A DNA stretch of 61,089 bases, taken from assembly GCA_017457305.1 (NCBI GenBank), contig JAFTHP010000029.1, positions 1 through 61,089 of the forward strand, read 5' to 3'. The notes under the pieces are model-generated. The model saw nothing but the letters and a program-made list of their open reading frames with translations. It did no database searches and was not told the origin of the DNA. Of this stretch, positions 34,132 through 44,382 are shown in pieces. Position 1 is the stretch's first letter; each line of letters opens with the position of its first letter. A program made the position numbers and the translations under genes. The stretch comes from Clostridia bacterium (GTDB lineage: Bacteria > Bacillota > Clostridia > Christensenellales > CAG-314).

Positions 34132-34527
34132 ATGAAAAAGCTAAAACCCTACTTGGTAACGTTTGCAGTTTGTGCTGCATTTACAATTTCATTGCTATCT
34201 GCCTACGGCGTATTTGAACAAACGGACAAGGTGGAAGTAATCAAGAACCTTTCCGACTCCTTTATCGTTCCTGGTATCATGGCGCTAGGACTAGGTTTGT
34301 TGTTCTTCGGCACAAACGGCGGTGCATTTGATATGCTGGCATTTGGTGTTATCAAGCTGTTCGACGTGCTAAAAAAAGACCTTACCAAGGTTAAGTATCG
34401 TGACTTCTACGAGTACAAGCAATCTCGCGAAGGTAAAAAACGTGAGTTTTTGTACCTAGTATTAGTGGGATTATTGTTCCTTGTTGTTGGGTTGATTTTC
34501 ACATTTATCTACGACGGAATGGTGTAG
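34132..34527 (+). CDS. DUF3899 family membrane protein
   Basis: 131 residues; a weak AGAGAGAAT site precedes the ATG. Three hydrophobic segments: about 8-26, 43-62 and 105-127. The middle part, GGAFDMLAFGVIKLF followed by KYRDFYEYKQSREGK, matches the pattern of the DUF3899 family as I recall it. Function unknown. It stands alone between two terminators and faces the ribosomal cluster. Confidence 0.75.
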   Translation: MKKLKPYLVTFAVCAAFTISLLSAYGVFEQTDKVEVIKNLSDSFIVPGIMALGLGLLFFGTNGGAFDMLAFGVIKLFDVLKKDLTKVKYRDFYEYKQSREGKKREFLYLVLVGLLFLVVGLIFTFIYDGMV

Positions 34528-34553
34528 TTATTGTTACATAACAAAGCAAATAC

Positions 34554-34587
34554 AAGGTCTTGTGTGTTATCACGCAGGACCTTTTTT
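34554..34587 (+). terminator. Terminator after the DUF3899 gene
   Basis: AAGGTC(TTGTGTG) pairs with (CACGCAG)GACCTT around a TTAT loop and is followed by TTTTTT. Confidence 0.85.
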
Positions 34588-34719
34588 ACGTGTGGTGGGC
34601 ATTAGTGGTGATGCAAGGTGTAAAAATAGGATAAAAATACCGTGGATTTTGGCAAAAAATCCCCCTAAAAAATAGTTGCAAAAAAATTAAAAAAATTTAT
34701 TTTTTCTTTATTAAAATGT

Positions 34720-34749
34720 TTGACAACCCCTTGCATTATGTGGTATCAT
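34720..34749 (+). promoter_or_regulatory. Promoter of the S10 ribosomal operon
   Basis: Perfect TTGACA (34720-34725), 18 nt spacer, TATCAT (34744-34749), preceded by an A/T-rich tract (34670-34715) that could act as an UP element. Confidence 0.8.
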
Positions 34750-34755
34750 AGTTAA

Positions 34756-35015
34756 GCTGCGGACTAGGGGCTGACGCGTAAGGTTACTGAGAAAACAGAA
34801 AACTTACAGCTGACCCAGCAACGCCAAGAGCGTTGTGACCGAATGGATAATATGAGTGTTTTGTAGTTAAGTGACCTCAAAAATCAAACTGACACGGACG
34901 CAAAAACAGGCAAATTTAGGTTTGCTTTATTATAAGTCTCAGCGTGAAACACACGGAAGTGTTGTCGGCACAGCGATTCGGTAATAAAACATTATTTTAA
35001 AGGAGTATCTCACAA
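34756..35015 (+). promoter_or_regulatory. Structured S10 operon leader
   Basis: About 260 nt of leader, GC-richer than the flanking intergenic DNA, with several short complementary segments (for example GTAAGGTT...AACTTAC around 34778-34816 and CAACGCCAAGAGCGTTG near 34819-34835). It ends with AAAGGAG before ATG 35016. Such leaders often bind a ribosomal protein, L4 in several bacteria; this one is not matched to a known class. Confidence 0.5.
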
Positions 35016-35327
35016 ATGGCAAACGCACAAAAAATCAGAATTAGACTTAAGTCTTACGACCACAATCTTGTTGACTTGGCTTGCACAAAGATTGTAGAAG
35101 CAGCTCAAAAGATGGGCAGCAAGGTTTCCGGTCCTATCCCCCTTCCAACAGAGAAGGAAATTGTAACCGTTCTACGCGCTACACACAAATATAAGGACGC
35201 GCGCGAACAATTTGAACTTCGCACTTACAAACGCTTGATTGACATCTACAGCCCAAATGCAAAGACAATCGACAGCCTTACAAGATTGGACTTGCCAGCA
35301 GGCATTGATGTAAAAATCAAGCTATAA
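35016..35327 (+). CDS. rpsJ: 30S ribosomal protein S10
   Basis: 103 residues, full length, beginning with the conserved [15 protein letters not shown] and containing GPIPLPTEK. It lies in the head of the small subunit and, with NusB, takes part in antitermination. First gene of the cluster, with the long leader upstream. Confidence 0.98.
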   Translation: MANAQKIRIRLKSYDHNLVDLACTKIVEAAQKMGSKVSGPIPLPTEKEIVTVLRATHKYKDAREQFELRTYKRLIDIYSPNAKTIDSLTRLDLPAGIDVKIKL

Positions 35328-35359
35328 CATTTAAAATAATTCGGAGGTGAACTTTATCT

Positions 35360-35986
35360 ATGAATAAAGCAATCATTGGTAAGAAGCTTGGAATGACACA
35401 AGTATTCCTTGCAGACGGAACTATGGTTCCAGTAACAGTAATTCAAGCTGGTCCTTGCACTGTAACACAAAAGAAAACTGTTGAACGCGATGGTTACGAA
35501 GCATTGCAATTCGGTTTTGAAACAGTAGCAGAAAGAAAGCTAACTAAGCCACAACTTGGCCACCTAAAAAACAGTGGTGTTGTTGTAAAGCATCTTCACG
35601 AGTTCAAACTCGATGGATCCAACCTTGAAGTTGGTCAAACAGTAACATGTGACGTATTTGCTGAAGGCGACGTTGTAGACGTTACCGGTATCACAAAGGG
35701 TCACGGTTTCAGCGGTGTTATCAAACGTTGGAATCAACACAGACTAAAGGAAACCCACGGTGTAGGCCCTGTTCACAGAGAAGTAGGTTCCATGGGTCCA
35801 ATCAGTAGTCCTTCACGCGTAATGCCAGGCAAGAGACTTCCTGGTCACTATGGTGTAGAACAAGTTACAATCTTGAATCTTTCAGTAGTAAAAGTCGACA
35901 AAGAAAGAGGCGTTATCCTTGTTAAGGGTGCCGTTCCAGGCGCAAAGAACAGTATCGTATACGTTCGCAACGCTGTTAAAAAATAA
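35360..35986 (+). CDS. rplC: 50S ribosomal protein L3
   Basis: 208 residues; GGAGGTG site upstream. Opens with IIGKKLGMTQVF and carries the extended loop GITKGHGFSGVIKRW...GSMGP that reaches toward the peptidyl transferase centre. Early assembly protein of the large subunit. Confidence 0.98.
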   Translation: MNKAIIGKKLGMTQVFLADGTMVPVTVIQAGPCTVTQKKTVERDGYEALQFGFETVAERKLTKPQLGHLKNSGVVVKHLHEFKLDGSNLEVGQTVTCDVFAEGDVVDVTGITKGHGFSGVIKRWNQHRLKETHGVGPVHREVGSMGPISSPSRVMPGKRLPGHYGVEQVTILNLSVVKVDKERGVILVKGAVPGAKNSIVYVRNAVKK

Positions 35987-36006
35987 GGTGAAAGGAGTTT
36001 AGCATA

Positions 36007-36630
36007 ATGCAAGTTAAAGTTTACAATACATCCGCTGCAGAAGTTGGCAAGATTAAGCTTAACGACAGCGTGTTCGCATGCGAATACAATGAAGCTCTTA
36101 TCCACCAAGCAGTAGTTACTTATTTGGCAAATCAAAGACAAGGTAACAAATCCGCATTGACACGTACAGAAGTTCGCGGTGGCGGAATTAAACCTTGGAG
36201 ACAAAAGGGCACAGGCCGTGCACGTCAAGGATCTATCCGCGCTCCACAATGGATCAAGGGCGGCGTAGTATTCGCACCAAAGCCACGTGACTTCAGCAAA
36301 AAACTCAACAAGAAAATGAGAGCACAAGCTTTCCGCAGTGCTATCAGTTACAAAATTGCAAACAACGAATTGGTTATCGTTGACGAAATCGTTCTTGAAC
36401 AACCTAAGACAAAGCTCGTTGCTCAAATCCTTAAAAACTTCAAGGCAGAAGGCAGAACATTGTTGCTTGTTGCTGGCGACAGCGCAGACGTTGTAAGAGC
36501 AGGTTCCAACATCGAAAAGCTTACAATCGCAGACAGCGCATTGGCAAACGTTTACCAACTCGTATCCAACGTTGTGGTTATCGCAACTAAGGAAGCTATC
36601 AAGCAAATTGAGGAGGCATATTCACTATGA
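36007..36630 (+). CDS. rplD: 50S ribosomal protein L4
   Basis: 207 residues; AAAGGAG site. The tunnel-lining loop reads [20 protein letters not shown]4 lines the exit tunnel and in some bacteria regulates its own operon through the leader. Its TGA overlaps the start of rplW by 4 nt. Confidence 0.98.
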   Translation: MQVKVYNTSAAEVGKIKLNDSVFACEYNEALIHQAVVTYLANQRQGNKSALTRTEVRGGGIKPWRQKGTGRARQGSIRAPQWIKGGVVFAPKPRDFSKKLNKKMRAQAFRSAISYKIANNELVIVDEIVLEQPKTKLVAQILKNFKAEGRTLLLVAGDSADVVRAGSNIEKLTIADSALANVYQLVSNVVVIATKEAIKQIEEAYSL

Positions 36631-36917
36631 GTTCTTACGACATCATCATCCGTCCAGTACTAACTGAAAAGAGTTATGCCGGCATTCCAACAAAAACTTA
36701 CACTTTCCAAGTTGCTAAGAGCGCTAACAAAGTGGAAATCAAAAACGCGATTGAAGAAATCTTCAACGTAAAAGTAGAAAACGTTACAACTGCTATCGTA
36801 AAGGGTAAGCTAAAAAGACAAGGTAGAACCGAAGGTCACACACCTGATTGGAAAAAGGCAACAGTTCGTCTTACATCCGACAGCAAGGCCATCGAATTCT
36901 TCGAAAGCTTGTCCTAA
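36627..36917 (+). CDS. rplW: 50S ribosomal protein L23
   Basis: 96 residues; start overlaps rplD (ATGA), with GAGGAGG inside the rplD end. [13 protein letters not shown] is the conserved N terminus. L23 sits at the tunnel exit and docks trigger factor and SRP. Confidence 0.97.
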   Translation: MSSYDIIIRPVLTEKSYAGIPTKTYTFQVAKSANKVEIKNAIEEIFNVKVENVTTAIVKGKLKRQGRTEGHTPDWKKATVRLTSDSKAIEFFESLS

Positions 36918-36935
36918 TAACGGAGGTTAAGAAAA

Positions 36936-37760
36936 ATGGCTATTAAAAAGTATAAACCAACCTCTCCAGCACGTCGTTTCATGTCTGTTTCGACGTATGA
37001 AGAAATCACAACAACAACTCCAGAAAGAAGTTTGCTTGCAGTAAACAAGAAAACTGGTGGACGTAATGCTTCTGGTAAAATCACCGTTCGTCATATCGGT
37101 GGCGGTAACAGAACAAAGTACAGAATTATCGACTTCAAACGCGATAAGACTGTTCCAGCTAAGGTTGCTACAATCGAATACGATCCAAACCGTACAGCTA
37201 ACATCGCTCTTTTGCACTATCTTGATGGTGAAAAGAGATACATCCTTGCTCCTGTTGGACTAAACGTAGGCGACGTTATCGTTTCCGGTCCAGATGCAGA
37301 CATCAAGGTTGGTAACTGCCTACCACTAGAAAATATCCCAGTTGGTACAATTATCCACAACGTAGAAATGAACCCAGGTAAGGGTGGCCAAATCGCACGT
37401 AGTGCAGGTATCTTTGTACAACTCATGGCTAAGGAAGGCAAATATGCAACACTTCGTATGCCAAGTGGCGAAACAAGACTTGTTCTCCTCAAGTGCCGTG
37501 CAACAATCGGCCAAGTAGGTAACCTCGACCACGAAATCGTTTCCGTTGGTAAAGCTGGTAAAACACGTCACGCAGGCGTTAGACCAACTGTTCGCGGTAG
37601 CGTTATGAACCCATGCGACCACCCACACGGCGGCGGCGAAGGCAGATCTCCTATTGGACGTCCAGGTCCTGTAACACCTTGGGGCAAACCTGCTCTTGGT
37701 TACAAGACAAGAAAGAAGAAGAAGGCTTCCAGCAAATTTATTGTAAAGCGTGTTAACTAA
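36936..37760 (+). CDS. rplB: 50S ribosomal protein L2
   Basis: 274 residues; GGAGG site. [17 protein letters not shown] start and the conserved [17 protein letters not shown] loop with the His needed for peptidyl transferase function. Core 23S rRNA-binding protein. Confidence 0.98.
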   Translation: MAIKKYKPTSPARRFMSVSTYEEITTTTPERSLLAVNKKTGGRNASGKITVRHIGGGNRTKYRIIDFKRDKTVPAKVATIEYDPNRTANIALLHYLDGEKRYILAPVGLNVGDVIVSGPDADIKVGNCLPLENIPVGTIIHNVEMNPGKGGQIARSAGIFVQLMAKEGKYATLRMPSGETRLVLLKCRATIGQVGNLDHEIVSVGKAGKTRHAGVRPTVRGSVMNPCDHPHGGGEGRSPIGRPGPVTPWGKPALGYKTRKKKKASSKFIVKRVN

Positions 37761-37774
37761 TCGGAGGAATTGAA

Positions 37775-38053
37775 ATGAGTAGATCAATCAGAAAAGGCCC
37801 ATATGTTCAACCTGTACTTCTCAAGAGAGTACAAGCTATGAACGCAGCAGGCGAAAAGAAAGTTTTGAAAACATGGTCAAGAAGTTCTACTATCTTCCCT
37901 GATTTTGTAGGACACACCATTGCAGTACATGATGGCAGAAAGCATGTTCCTGTGTACATCACAGAAGACATGGTAGGCTTGAAGTTGGGCGAATTTGCTC
38001 CAACAAGAACATTTAAAGGCCACGCAGGCGGCAAAACCAGCGGTGGTAGATAG
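37775..38053 (+). CDS. rpsS: 30S ribosomal protein S19
   Basis: 92 residues; CGGAGG site. [10 protein letters not shown] start and [17 protein letters not shown] core are diagnostic. Binds the 30S head near the decoding region with S13. Confidence 0.98.
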   Translation: MSRSIRKGPYVQPVLLKRVQAMNAAGEKKVLKTWSRSSTIFPDFVGHTIAVHDGRKHVPVYITEDMVGLKLGEFAPTRTFKGHAGGKTSGGR

Positions 38054-38064
38054 GAGGAATTAAG

Positions 38065-38451
38065 ATGGCTACAAGAAGTAAACAAAAAGCCCTTGTTCGC
38101 GCCGAAAACAAAGATCGTCGCCCCAAGGCAATAGCAAAGTACATCCGTATCTCTCCTTCTAAGGTTCACGTTGTTTTGGATCTTATCCGCGGAAAGAACT
38201 ACAAGGATGCCGTTGCAATTTTGAAGACAACAGCTAAGGCAGCTGCTGAACCAGTTCTCAAGTGCATGAACAGCGCAGCAGCAAATGCAGAAGTAAATCT
38301 CGGTATGAACAAAGATACTCTTTACGTTGCAGAATGCTTCGCAGATCAAGGTCCAACTCTTAAGAGAATGCAACCTGTATCTCGCGGCAGAGGCTACCGT
38401 ATCTTGAAGAGAACGAGTCACATCACCGTTATCTTGGATGAAAGAGCGTAA
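38065..38451 (+). CDS. rplV: 50S ribosomal protein L22
   Basis: 128 residues; AGGAGG overlaps the end of rpsS. YIRISPSKVHVVLDLIRGK and the hairpin tip region GPTLKRMQPVSRGRGYRI are conserved; the hairpin lines the exit tunnel. Confidence 0.98.
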   Translation: MATRSKQKALVRAENKDRRPKAIAKYIRISPSKVHVVLDLIRGKNYKDAVAILKTTAKAAAEPVLKCMNSAAANAEVNLGMNKDTLYVAECFADQGPTLKRMQPVSRGRGYRILKRTSHITVILDERA

Positions 38452-38466
38452 AGGAGAGGTAAAGTT

Positions 38467-39135
38467 ATGGGACAAAAAGTTAATCCACATGGACTAAGAG
38501 TAGGCGTTATCCAAGATTGGGATGCAAAATGGATTGCAGACAAACACGATTACGCAACATTCATTAAAGAAGACGATAAAATTAGAACTTTTCTAAAGAA
38601 AAAGTACTTCCAATCTGGTATTAGCAAGATCGTTATCGAAAGAAGCGAAGGAAAGGTTGTTGTGGACATCCACACAGGCCGTCCTGGTGTTTTGATCGGT
38701 AAAGCTGGTGCTGGTGCAGAAGAAATCAAGGCTCAAGTAGCTAAGATTGCTGGTGACAAAGCAGTTACAATCAACATCATCGAAGTAAAACGCCCAGATA
38801 TGGACGCTCAACTAGTAGCAGAAGGCATTGCAGCTCAACTTGAAAAGCGCGTTTCCTTCCGTAGAGCTATGCGTCAATGCATGGGTAGAGCAATCCGCTC
38901 TGGCGCAAAGGGAATCAAAACAATGGTTTCTGGTCGTTTGGATGGTGCAGAAATTGCTAGAATCGAACAATATCACGAAGGAAGTATCCCTCTACACACA
39001 ATCCGTGCTGACATCGACTACGGCTTTGCAGAAGCATTGACAACATTCGGTATCATCGGCGTTAAGGTTTGGGTTTACAGAGGAGAAGTTCTTCCTAGAA
39101 GAAAAAAGACTGTAAAAAAGGAGGTAACTGAATAA
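38467..39135 (+). CDS. rpsC: 30S ribosomal protein S3
   Basis: 222 residues; GGAGAGG site. Contains the type II KH domain [19 protein letters not shown]. Binds mRNA at the entry channel. Its TAA overlaps the rplP ATG by one base. Confidence 0.98.
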   Translation: MGQKVNPHGLRVGVIQDWDAKWIADKHDYATFIKEDDKIRTFLKKKYFQSGISKIVIERSEGKVVVDIHTGRPGVLIGKAGAGAEEIKAQVAKIAGDKAVTINIIEVKRPDMDAQLVAEGIAAQLEKRVSFRRAMRQCMGRAIRSGAKGIKTMVSGRLDGAEIARIEQYHEGSIPLHTIRADIDYGFAEALTTFGIIGVKVWVYRGEVLPRRKKTVKKEVTE

Positions 39136-39569
39136 TGTTAATGCCTAAAAGAGTGAAAAGACGTCGTCAATTCCGTGGCAGAATGAAGGGCGCAGCACAC
39201 AAGGGTAACACAGTTGCTTACGGTGAATACGGTCTTCAAGCTCTCGAATGTGGCTGGATCACATCCAACCAAATCGAAGCTGCACGTGTTGCTATGACAC
39301 GTTTTGTTAAGCGTGGTGGTAAAGTATGGACAGACATCTTCCCCCACAAACCTGTAACAAAGAAACCAGCTGAAACTCGCATGGGTTCCGGTAAAGGTTC
39401 CCCAGAATACTGGGTAGCAGTAGTAAAACCAGGCAGAGTAATGTTCGAAATGGCAGGCGTAAGTGAAGACCTTGCTAGAGAAGCTCTCCGCCTTGCAAGT
39501 CACAAACTTCCAGTTAAGTGCAAGTTTGTAAGAAAAGCAGACGAGGTGAATGCAGATGAAAGCAACTAA
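39135..39569 (+). CDS. rplP: 50S ribosomal protein L16
   Basis: 144 residues. The first ATG (39135) is kept because [19 protein letters not shown] matches the family N terminus; a GGAGG lies within rpsC. L16 organises the A and P sites of the large subunit. Confidence 0.97.
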   Translation: MLMPKRVKRRRQFRGRMKGAAHKGNTVAYGEYGLQALECGWITSNQIEAARVAMTRFVKRGGKVWTDIFPHKPVTKKPAETRMGSGKGSPEYWVAVVKPGRVMFEMAGVSEDLAREALRLASHKLPVKCKFVRKADEVNADESN

Positions 39570-39753
39570 TATTCGTGAACTTAATAATGAAGAATTGGTA
39601 GCAAAGCTTGCCGATTTGAAAAAAGAGTTGTTTAATTTGCGTCTATCTCACGCAACTGGACAACTAAACAACCCTATTGCGCTCAACAATGTTAAAAAAG
39701 ACATCGCAAGAATTATGACTGTTCTCAACGAAAGAGCAGCTAAAAAGGCGTAA
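39556..39753 (+). CDS. rpmC: 50S ribosomal protein L29
   Basis: 65 residues from ATG 39556. This is preferred over ATG 39550 because GAGGTG (39543-39548) is 7 nt from it but only 1 nt from the earlier one. It overlaps rplP by 14 nt. [14 protein letters not shown] and [13 protein letters not shown] are conserved. L29 lies by L23 at the tunnel exit. Confidence 0.96.
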   Translation: MKATNIRELNNEELVAKLADLKKELFNLRLSHATGQLNNPIALNNVKKDIARIMTVLNERAAKKA

Positions 39754-39769
39754 GCGGAGGATATGACAA

Positions 39770-40024
39770 ATGGAAAGAAATAGTAGAAAAGAAAGAGTGG
39801 GCATCGTAGTATCCGACAAAATGGACAAAACTATCGTTGTTGCTGTTGTTAACAAATATAAACACCCTCTTTACAAAAAGACAGTGTCCAACACAACAAA
39901 GTACAAGGTCCACGATGAACTAAATCAATGCGGAATCGGCGACACAGTAAGAATCGTTGAAACAAGAAAATTGTCCAAGGATAAGAACTGGCGTTTGCTT
40001 GAAATCGTTGAAAAGGCTAAGTAA
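39770..40024 (+). CDS. rpsQ: 30S ribosomal protein S17
   Basis: 84 residues; GGAGG site. [19 protein letters not shown] and [15 protein letters not shown] are the family OB-fold segments. Early 16S rRNA binder. Confidence 0.97.
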   Translation: MERNSRKERVGIVVSDKMDKTIVVAVVNKYKHPLYKKTVSNTTKYKVHDELNQCGIGDTVRIVETRKLSKDKNWRLLEIVEKAK

Positions 40025-40039
40025 TAGGAGGGCAGTACA

Positions 40040-40408
40040 ATGATTCAACCACAAACAAGACTTAAGGCCGCTGATAACAGCGGAGCAAAAGAACTTATGT
40101 GCATCAAGGTACTTGGCGGTTCCTTCCGTAAGTTCGGCAACATCGGTGACGTTATTGTTGCCAGCGTAAAGAGCGCAAACCCAGGCGGCGTTGTTAAAAA
40201 GGGCGACGTTGTTAAGGCAGTTATCGTAAGAAGTGCATTCGGTATCAACCGCAAGGACGGAACACACATCCGTTTTGATGACAACGCAGCAGTTATCATC
40301 GATGCACAAAAGCAACCAAAAGGCACACGTATTTTTGGACCAGTAGCAAGAGAACTTCGTGAAAAAGATTACATGAAGATCGTTTCATTGGCTACTGAAG
40401 TGCTGTAA
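40040..40408 (+). CDS. rplN: 50S ribosomal protein L14
   Basis: 122 residues; AGGAGG site. [20 protein letters not shown] start, and the C-terminal [14 protein letters not shown] stretch that forms an intersubunit bridge. Confidence 0.98.
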   Translation: MIQPQTRLKAADNSGAKELMCIKVLGGSFRKFGNIGDVIVASVKSANPGGVVKKGDVVKAVIVRSAFGINRKDGTHIRFDDNAAVIIDAQKQPKGTRIFGPVARELREKDYMKIVSLATEVL

Positions 40409-40425
40409 TCAGGAGGAACACAGAA

Positions 40426-40830
40426 ATGGCAAGTATGAATGTTAGGTCCGGTGACACAGTAGAAATCCTTGTTGGCGGTAGCGAAAACCGCGGCAAGAGA
40501 GGTAAAGTTACCGTAGCCGACCCAAAAGCGGGAAAAGTAATCGTTGAAGGACTCAACTTGGTTACTAAACATAAGAAACCACGTTCAGCTCAAGATCAAG
40601 GTGGCATCATCGAAAGACCACGCGCAATCGACGTTTCCAACGTTGCATTGGTTTGCCCAAAATGTGGCAAAACAACACGCGTTGCACATGTTCTTGGTGA
40701 AAACGGCAAATATCTACGTAGTTGCAAAAAATGCGGCGCTGTAATTGACACAAAGGCAGAAAAGCGTCAAGTTAAGGCTGCAGCTAAGAGAACAAGAAAG
40801 TCTACTAAGAAGACTACTACCGAAGAATAA
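40426..40830 (+). CDS. rplX: 50S ribosomal protein L24, C-terminally extended
   Basis: 134 residues against the usual ~102-110. N-terminal KOW motif ([20 protein letters not shown]) and a zinc knuckle CPKC...CKKC (about residues 85-106), then a Lys/Arg/Thr-rich extension of about 25 residues ([19 protein letters not shown]). Assembly initiator of the large subunit; the extension probably binds rRNA. Confidence 0.97.
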   Translation: MASMNVRSGDTVEILVGGSENRGKRGKVTVADPKAGKVIVEGLNLVTKHKKPRSAQDQGGIIERPRAIDVSNVALVCPKCGKTTRVAHVLGENGKYLRSCKKCGAVIDTKAEKRQVKAAAKRTRKSTKKTTTEE

Positions 40831-40844
40831 CAAGGAGGACAAAA

Positions 40845-41426
40845 ATGGCTACAAAGAATACAGCAGCAACAACAGTGGCAACACCGATTGATTGCAGATT
40901 GAGAAAATTGTACAAAGAAGTTGTCGTTCCTCAACTTGTAAAAGAATTCGGTTACACAAATATCAATGAAGTTCCTAGATTGGAAAAAATCGTTATCAAC
41001 GCTGGTCTTGGCGACGTAAAAGATAACTCCAAGTCCTTCCAACTAGCAGTAGAAGAACTTCGCATCATCTCCGGTCAAAAACCTCTTGTAACAAACAGTA
41101 AAATGTCTGTTGCTAACTTCAAAGTTAGAAAGGGTATGGCTGTAGGTGCTAAGGTTACTCTTCGCGGCGAACGTATGTACAGCTTCTTTGACAAATTGGT
41201 TAGCATTGCTCTTCCAAGAGTACGCGACTTCCGTGGCGTAAACACTAACCTTGACGGTCGTGGAAACTACACACTCGGTATCCGTGAACAACTCATTTTC
41301 CCAGAAATCGTTTATGACCAAGTGGAAAAGACACGCGGCTTTGACGTAACTTTTGTTACAACAGCAAAGACTGACGCAGAAGGAAAAGCGCTTCTCAAGT
41401 ATTTGGGAATGCCTTTCAGAGCATAG
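40845..41426 (+). CDS. rplE: 50S ribosomal protein L5
   Basis: 193 residues; AAGGAGG site. An N-terminal extension ([16 protein letters not shown]) precedes the conserved [39 protein letters not shown] is the rRNA/5S-binding region. Confidence 0.97.
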   Translation: MATKNTAATTVATPIDCRLRKLYKEVVVPQLVKEFGYTNINEVPRLEKIVINAGLGDVKDNSKSFQLAVEELRIISGQKPLVTNSKMSVANFKVRKGMAVGAKVTLRGERMYSFFDKLVSIALPRVRDFRGVNTNLDGRGNYTLGIREQLIFPEIVYDQVEKTRGFDVTFVTTAKTDAEGKALLKYLGMPFRA

Positions 41427-41441
41427 TTCGGAGGAGTAATT

Positions 41442-41627
41442 ATGGCAAAGAAAGCAATGATAAACAAACAACAAAGAACACCTAAGTACTCCACAAGAGC
41501 GTACACACGTTGTTCTATTTGCGGACGTCCACATTCCGTTTTGAAGAAGTATGGTATTTGCAGAATCTGCTTCAGAGAAAAGGCATACAAGGGCGAAATC
41601 CCCGGTGTTAAAAAAGCAAGCTGGTAA
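41442..41627 (+). CDS. rpsZ: 30S ribosomal protein S14, zinc-binding type
   Basis: 61 residues; CGGAGGAG site. The short C+ form with Cys pairs in CSICGRPH...CRICFRE that bind zinc. Located in the 30S head. Confidence 0.97.
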   Translation: MAKKAMINKQQRTPKYSTRAYTRCSICGRPHSVLKKYGICRICFREKAYKGEIPGVKKASW

Positions 41628-41645
41628 GAAGGAGGAAATATACAA

Positions 41646-42044
41646 ATGGTAGTTACAGATCCAATTGCTGATATGCTCACCCGTATCAGAAACGCTATTA
41701 CAGCAAAACACGCCGACGTAGAAATCCCCGCTTCCAAGACAAAGCAAGCAGTTATTGATATTCTTGTAGAAGAAGGATATATCGCCGGTTACGAAATTAT
41801 CGAAAAAGAACTACAAAACTCCATCAAAGTTACTCTAAAGTATGGCCACAAGGGCGAAAGAGTTATCACAGGTCTAAAGCGCATCAGCAAACCTGGTTTG
41901 AGAGTTTATGTAAAATGTGAAAACCTTCCCAAAGTTTTGAACGGTTTGGGAATTGCAATCGTGTCCACATCTAAGGGCATTATGACAGACAAGAAAGCTC
42001 GTAGCCTAAACCTTGGCGGCGAAGTACTTGCATACGTTTGGTAG
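41646..42044 (+). CDS. rpsH: 30S ribosomal protein S8
   Basis: 132 residues; GGAGG site. [18 protein letters not shown] start and the C-terminal [19 protein letters not shown] motif. It binds 16S rRNA and in E. coli represses the spc operon. Confidence 0.98.
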   Translation: MVVTDPIADMLTRIRNAITAKHADVEIPASKTKQAVIDILVEEGYIAGYEIIEKELQNSIKVTLKYGHKGERVITGLKRISKPGLRVYVKCENLPKVLNGLGIAIVSTSKGIMTDKKARSLNLGGEVLAYVW

Positions 42045-42055
42045 GAGGATAGGAT

Positions 42056-42598
42056 ATGTCAAGAATTGGTAAAAAGCCTATCGCTATCCCACAAGGCGTT
42101 ACTGTTACATGCGAAAACGGTCTTGTTACTGTTAAGGGCGCAAAGGGAACTTTGACACGCCAAATTGATACAGTTATCGGATGCGAAATTAGTGAAAAAG
42201 AAATCGTTATGGTTTGCCCAGAAGGCGCAAACAGTGACGTACAAGCAAAGCACGGTCTTTACAGAGCACTTGTTGCTAACATGGTAAAGGGTGTAAGCGA
42301 AGGTTTTGCTCGCAACCTCATCATCAACGGTGTAGGTTACAAAGCACAAGTTCAAGGCGACAAGCTCACATTGAACATCGGTTACTCCAACCCTGTAGAA
42401 GTTATTGCTCCACAAGGTATCACATTTGAATGCCCCACATTGACAGAAATTGTTGTTCGTGGTGCAGACAAAGAACTTGTTGGTCAAACAGCAGCAAACA
42501 TCAAGGCTAAGCGCCCTGTTGAACCTTATCATGCTTACGGCGTTCGTTACAAGGAAGAAGTCGTAATCTTGAAGGAAGGCAAGAAGGCCGGCAAATAA
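42056..42598 (+). CDS. rplF: 50S ribosomal protein L6
   Basis: 180 residues; AGGAGG site. SRIGKKPIAIPQGVTV start and the C-terminal block from IKAKRPVEPYHAYGVRYKEE. Two-domain rRNA binder near the factor-binding site. Confidence 0.98.
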   Translation: MSRIGKKPIAIPQGVTVTCENGLVTVKGAKGTLTRQIDTVIGCEISEKEIVMVCPEGANSDVQAKHGLYRALVANMVKGVSEGFARNLIINGVGYKAQVQGDKLTLNIGYSNPVEVIAPQGITFECPTLTEIVVRGADKELVGQTAANIKAKRPVEPYHAYGVRYKEEVVILKEGKKAGK

Positions 42599-42610
42599 GG
42601 AGTGTAGGAA

Positions 42611-42973
42611 ATGATTAATAAGATTGATAAAAATGCAGACAGACGCGTTCGTCATGCAAGAGTAAGAAAAAAGGTATTTGGCACAAGCGTTAAACCTCGT
42701 CTTTGTGTTTACCGTTCACTTAACTACATCTACGCTCAAATTATCGACGATGTAAACGGCAGAACACTTGTAGCTTCCAGCAGCAAAGCTCTTTCCGCTC
42801 AACTTGAAGGAAAGACAAAGCAAGAAGCAGCAAAGGTTGTAGGACAAGATATCGCTACTAAGGCAGTTGCACTTGGAATTTCCGAAGTTGTATTTGACCG
42901 TGGCGGATATATCTACACTGGCAGAGTAGCAGCTTTGGCAGATGGCGCAAGAGAAGCCGGACTTAAATTCTAA
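42611..42973 (+). CDS. rplR: 50S ribosomal protein L18
   Basis: 120 residues; AAGGAG site. [20 protein letters not shown] and the C-terminal [20 protein letters not shown] are conserved. Binds 5S rRNA with L5. Confidence 0.98.
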   Translation: MINKIDKNADRRVRHARVRKKVFGTSVKPRLCVYRSLNYIYAQIIDDVNGRTLVASSSKALSAQLEGKTKQEAAKVVGQDIATKAVALGISEVVFDRGGYIYTGRVAALADGAREAGLKF

Positions 42974-42988
42974 TCGGAGGCAGAACAA

Positions 42989-43615
42989 ATGGAAAACGTA
43001 CAAGAAGTAGAAGTTGTTGCAACTGAAGTTGTTGCAGCAGAAGCAGCTCCTCAACAAGAGCAACCCAGACGTAACTTCCGTGACGGTCGCCCCGAAAGAA
43101 AAGGTGGCAGACGCAACAATCGTGAAAGAGAAAACAGAGAAGACGATGGCCTTATCAAAAAGTTGGTTGCTGTTAACCGCGTAACCAAGGTTGTTAAGGG
43201 TGGTCGCACAATGCGTTTCTCTGCACTTGTTGTTGTAGGTGACGGAAAAGGTTCAGTTGGTATCGGTATGGCTAAGGCAGCAGAAGTTCCACAAGCTATC
43301 GAAAAGGCTAACCTAAGAGCAAAAAAAGCAATGGTTAAAGTTGCTTTGGTAGACACAACTATTCCACACGAAGTTATCGGTACATTTGGCAGAGGCAAGG
43401 TTCTTTTGATGCCTGCTCAACCTGGTACTGGTGTTATCGCTGGTGGTCCAGTAAGAAACGTATTGGAAGCTGTTGGTATCAAGGATATTCGTACAAAGTC
43501 CTACGGTTCCAACAACCCAATTAACTGCGTAAAAGCTACATTTAACGGCCTAACACAATTGCGCACACGTGAACACGTTGCAGCACTTCGTGGAAAGTCT
43601 GTTGAAGAAATTTAA
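42989..43615 (+). CDS. rpsE: 30S ribosomal protein S5, N-terminally extended
   Basis: 208 residues; CGGAGG site. About 45 residues of low-complexity extension (acidic Val/Glu/Ala then Arg/Asn-rich) come before the conserved [39 protein letters not shown] follows. It acts in translational fidelity and mRNA unwinding. Confidence 0.97.
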   Translation: MENVQEVEVVATEVVAAEAAPQQEQPRRNFRDGRPERKGGRRNNRERENREDDGLIKKLVAVNRVTKVVKGGRTMRFSALVVVGDGKGSVGIGMAKAAEVPQAIEKANLRAKKAMVKVALVDTTIPHEVIGTFGRGKVLLMPAQPGTGVIAGGPVRNVLEAVGIKDIRTKSYGSNNPINCVKATFNGLTQLRTREHVAALRGKSVEEI

Positions 43616-43629
43616 GGAGGAATTAACCA

Positions 43630-43926
43630 ATGGCAGAAAAGAAAGTAAAGGTAAAGGCTCCTCTTTATATCAATGGTAGATACGTTGTAGAAAAGCAACT
43701 TCCTGCTAAACCCAAGAAGGGCGCTAAGCCTTACAAGGCAGCAAAGAAACAAATCAAGGTAACATTGGTAAAGAGCACCAACGGTTGCCTAAAAGACCAA
43801 ATCGCAACAGTAGCAGCACTTGGACTTACAAAGATCCGTACATTCAACGTGTTGCCAGATAACGATGCTACACGCGGAATGATTTTCAAAGTAAAGCATC
43901 TTGTTACTGTGGAAGAAGTAAAGTAG
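43630..43926 (+). CDS. rpmD: 50S ribosomal protein L30, N-terminally extended
   Basis: 98 residues against ~60 in most bacteria; AAGGAGG site. The core IKVTLVKSTNGCLKDQIATV is preceded by about 38 residues rich in Lys/Ala/Pro (KVKVKAPLYINGRYVVEKQL...). The extension is in frame and directly follows the ribosome binding site, so it is not a mis-called start. Confidence 0.95.
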   Translation: MAEKKVKVKAPLYINGRYVVEKQLPAKPKKGAKPYKAAKKQIKVTLVKSTNGCLKDQIATVAALGLTKIRTFNVLPDNDATRGMIFKVKHLVTVEEVK

Positions 43927-43935
43927 GAGGCTAAC

Positions 43936-44382
43936 ATGAGAATACATACAATTCAACCCGCTATCGGAGCAACAACATCCGACAAGAGATTGGGTAGAGG
44001 TATCGGAAGCGGCCTCGGTAAAACAAGTGGTAAAGGTCACAAGGGCCAATGGGCTCGTAGTGGCGGTGGCGTTCGCCCAGGATTTGAAGGCGGCCAAACA
44101 CCTCTTGCAAGACGTCTTCCTAAGCGTGGTTTCAACAACAAATTTGCAATTACTTACGACATCGTAAACGTTGAACAACTTAACGTGTTTGAAGAAGGCA
44201 CAGTTGTAACAGCTGAACTTCTCATCGAAAAGCGCATTGTTACCCGCAAGAACAACGGCGGTATCAAGGTTTTGGGACACGGTAATCTCACTAAGAAACT
44301 TACTGTTAAAGCAGATAAGTTCTCCGCTTCTGCAAAAGCAGCAATCGAAGCGGCAGGCGGAGTAGCAGAGGTAATTGACTAA
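43936..44382 (+). CDS. rplO: 50S ribosomal protein L15
   Basis: 148 residues; AGGAGG site. [20 protein letters not shown] and [17 protein letters not shown] are diagnostic. Late assembly protein. Its TAA overlaps the secY start by one base. Confidence 0.98.
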   Translation: MRIHTIQPAIGATTSDKRLGRGIGSGLGKTSGKGHKGQWARSGGGVRPGFEGGQTPLARRLPKRGFNNKFAITYDIVNVEQLNVFEEGTVVTAELLIEKRIVTRKNNGGIKVLGHGNLTKKLTVKADKFSASAKAAIEAAGGVAEVID

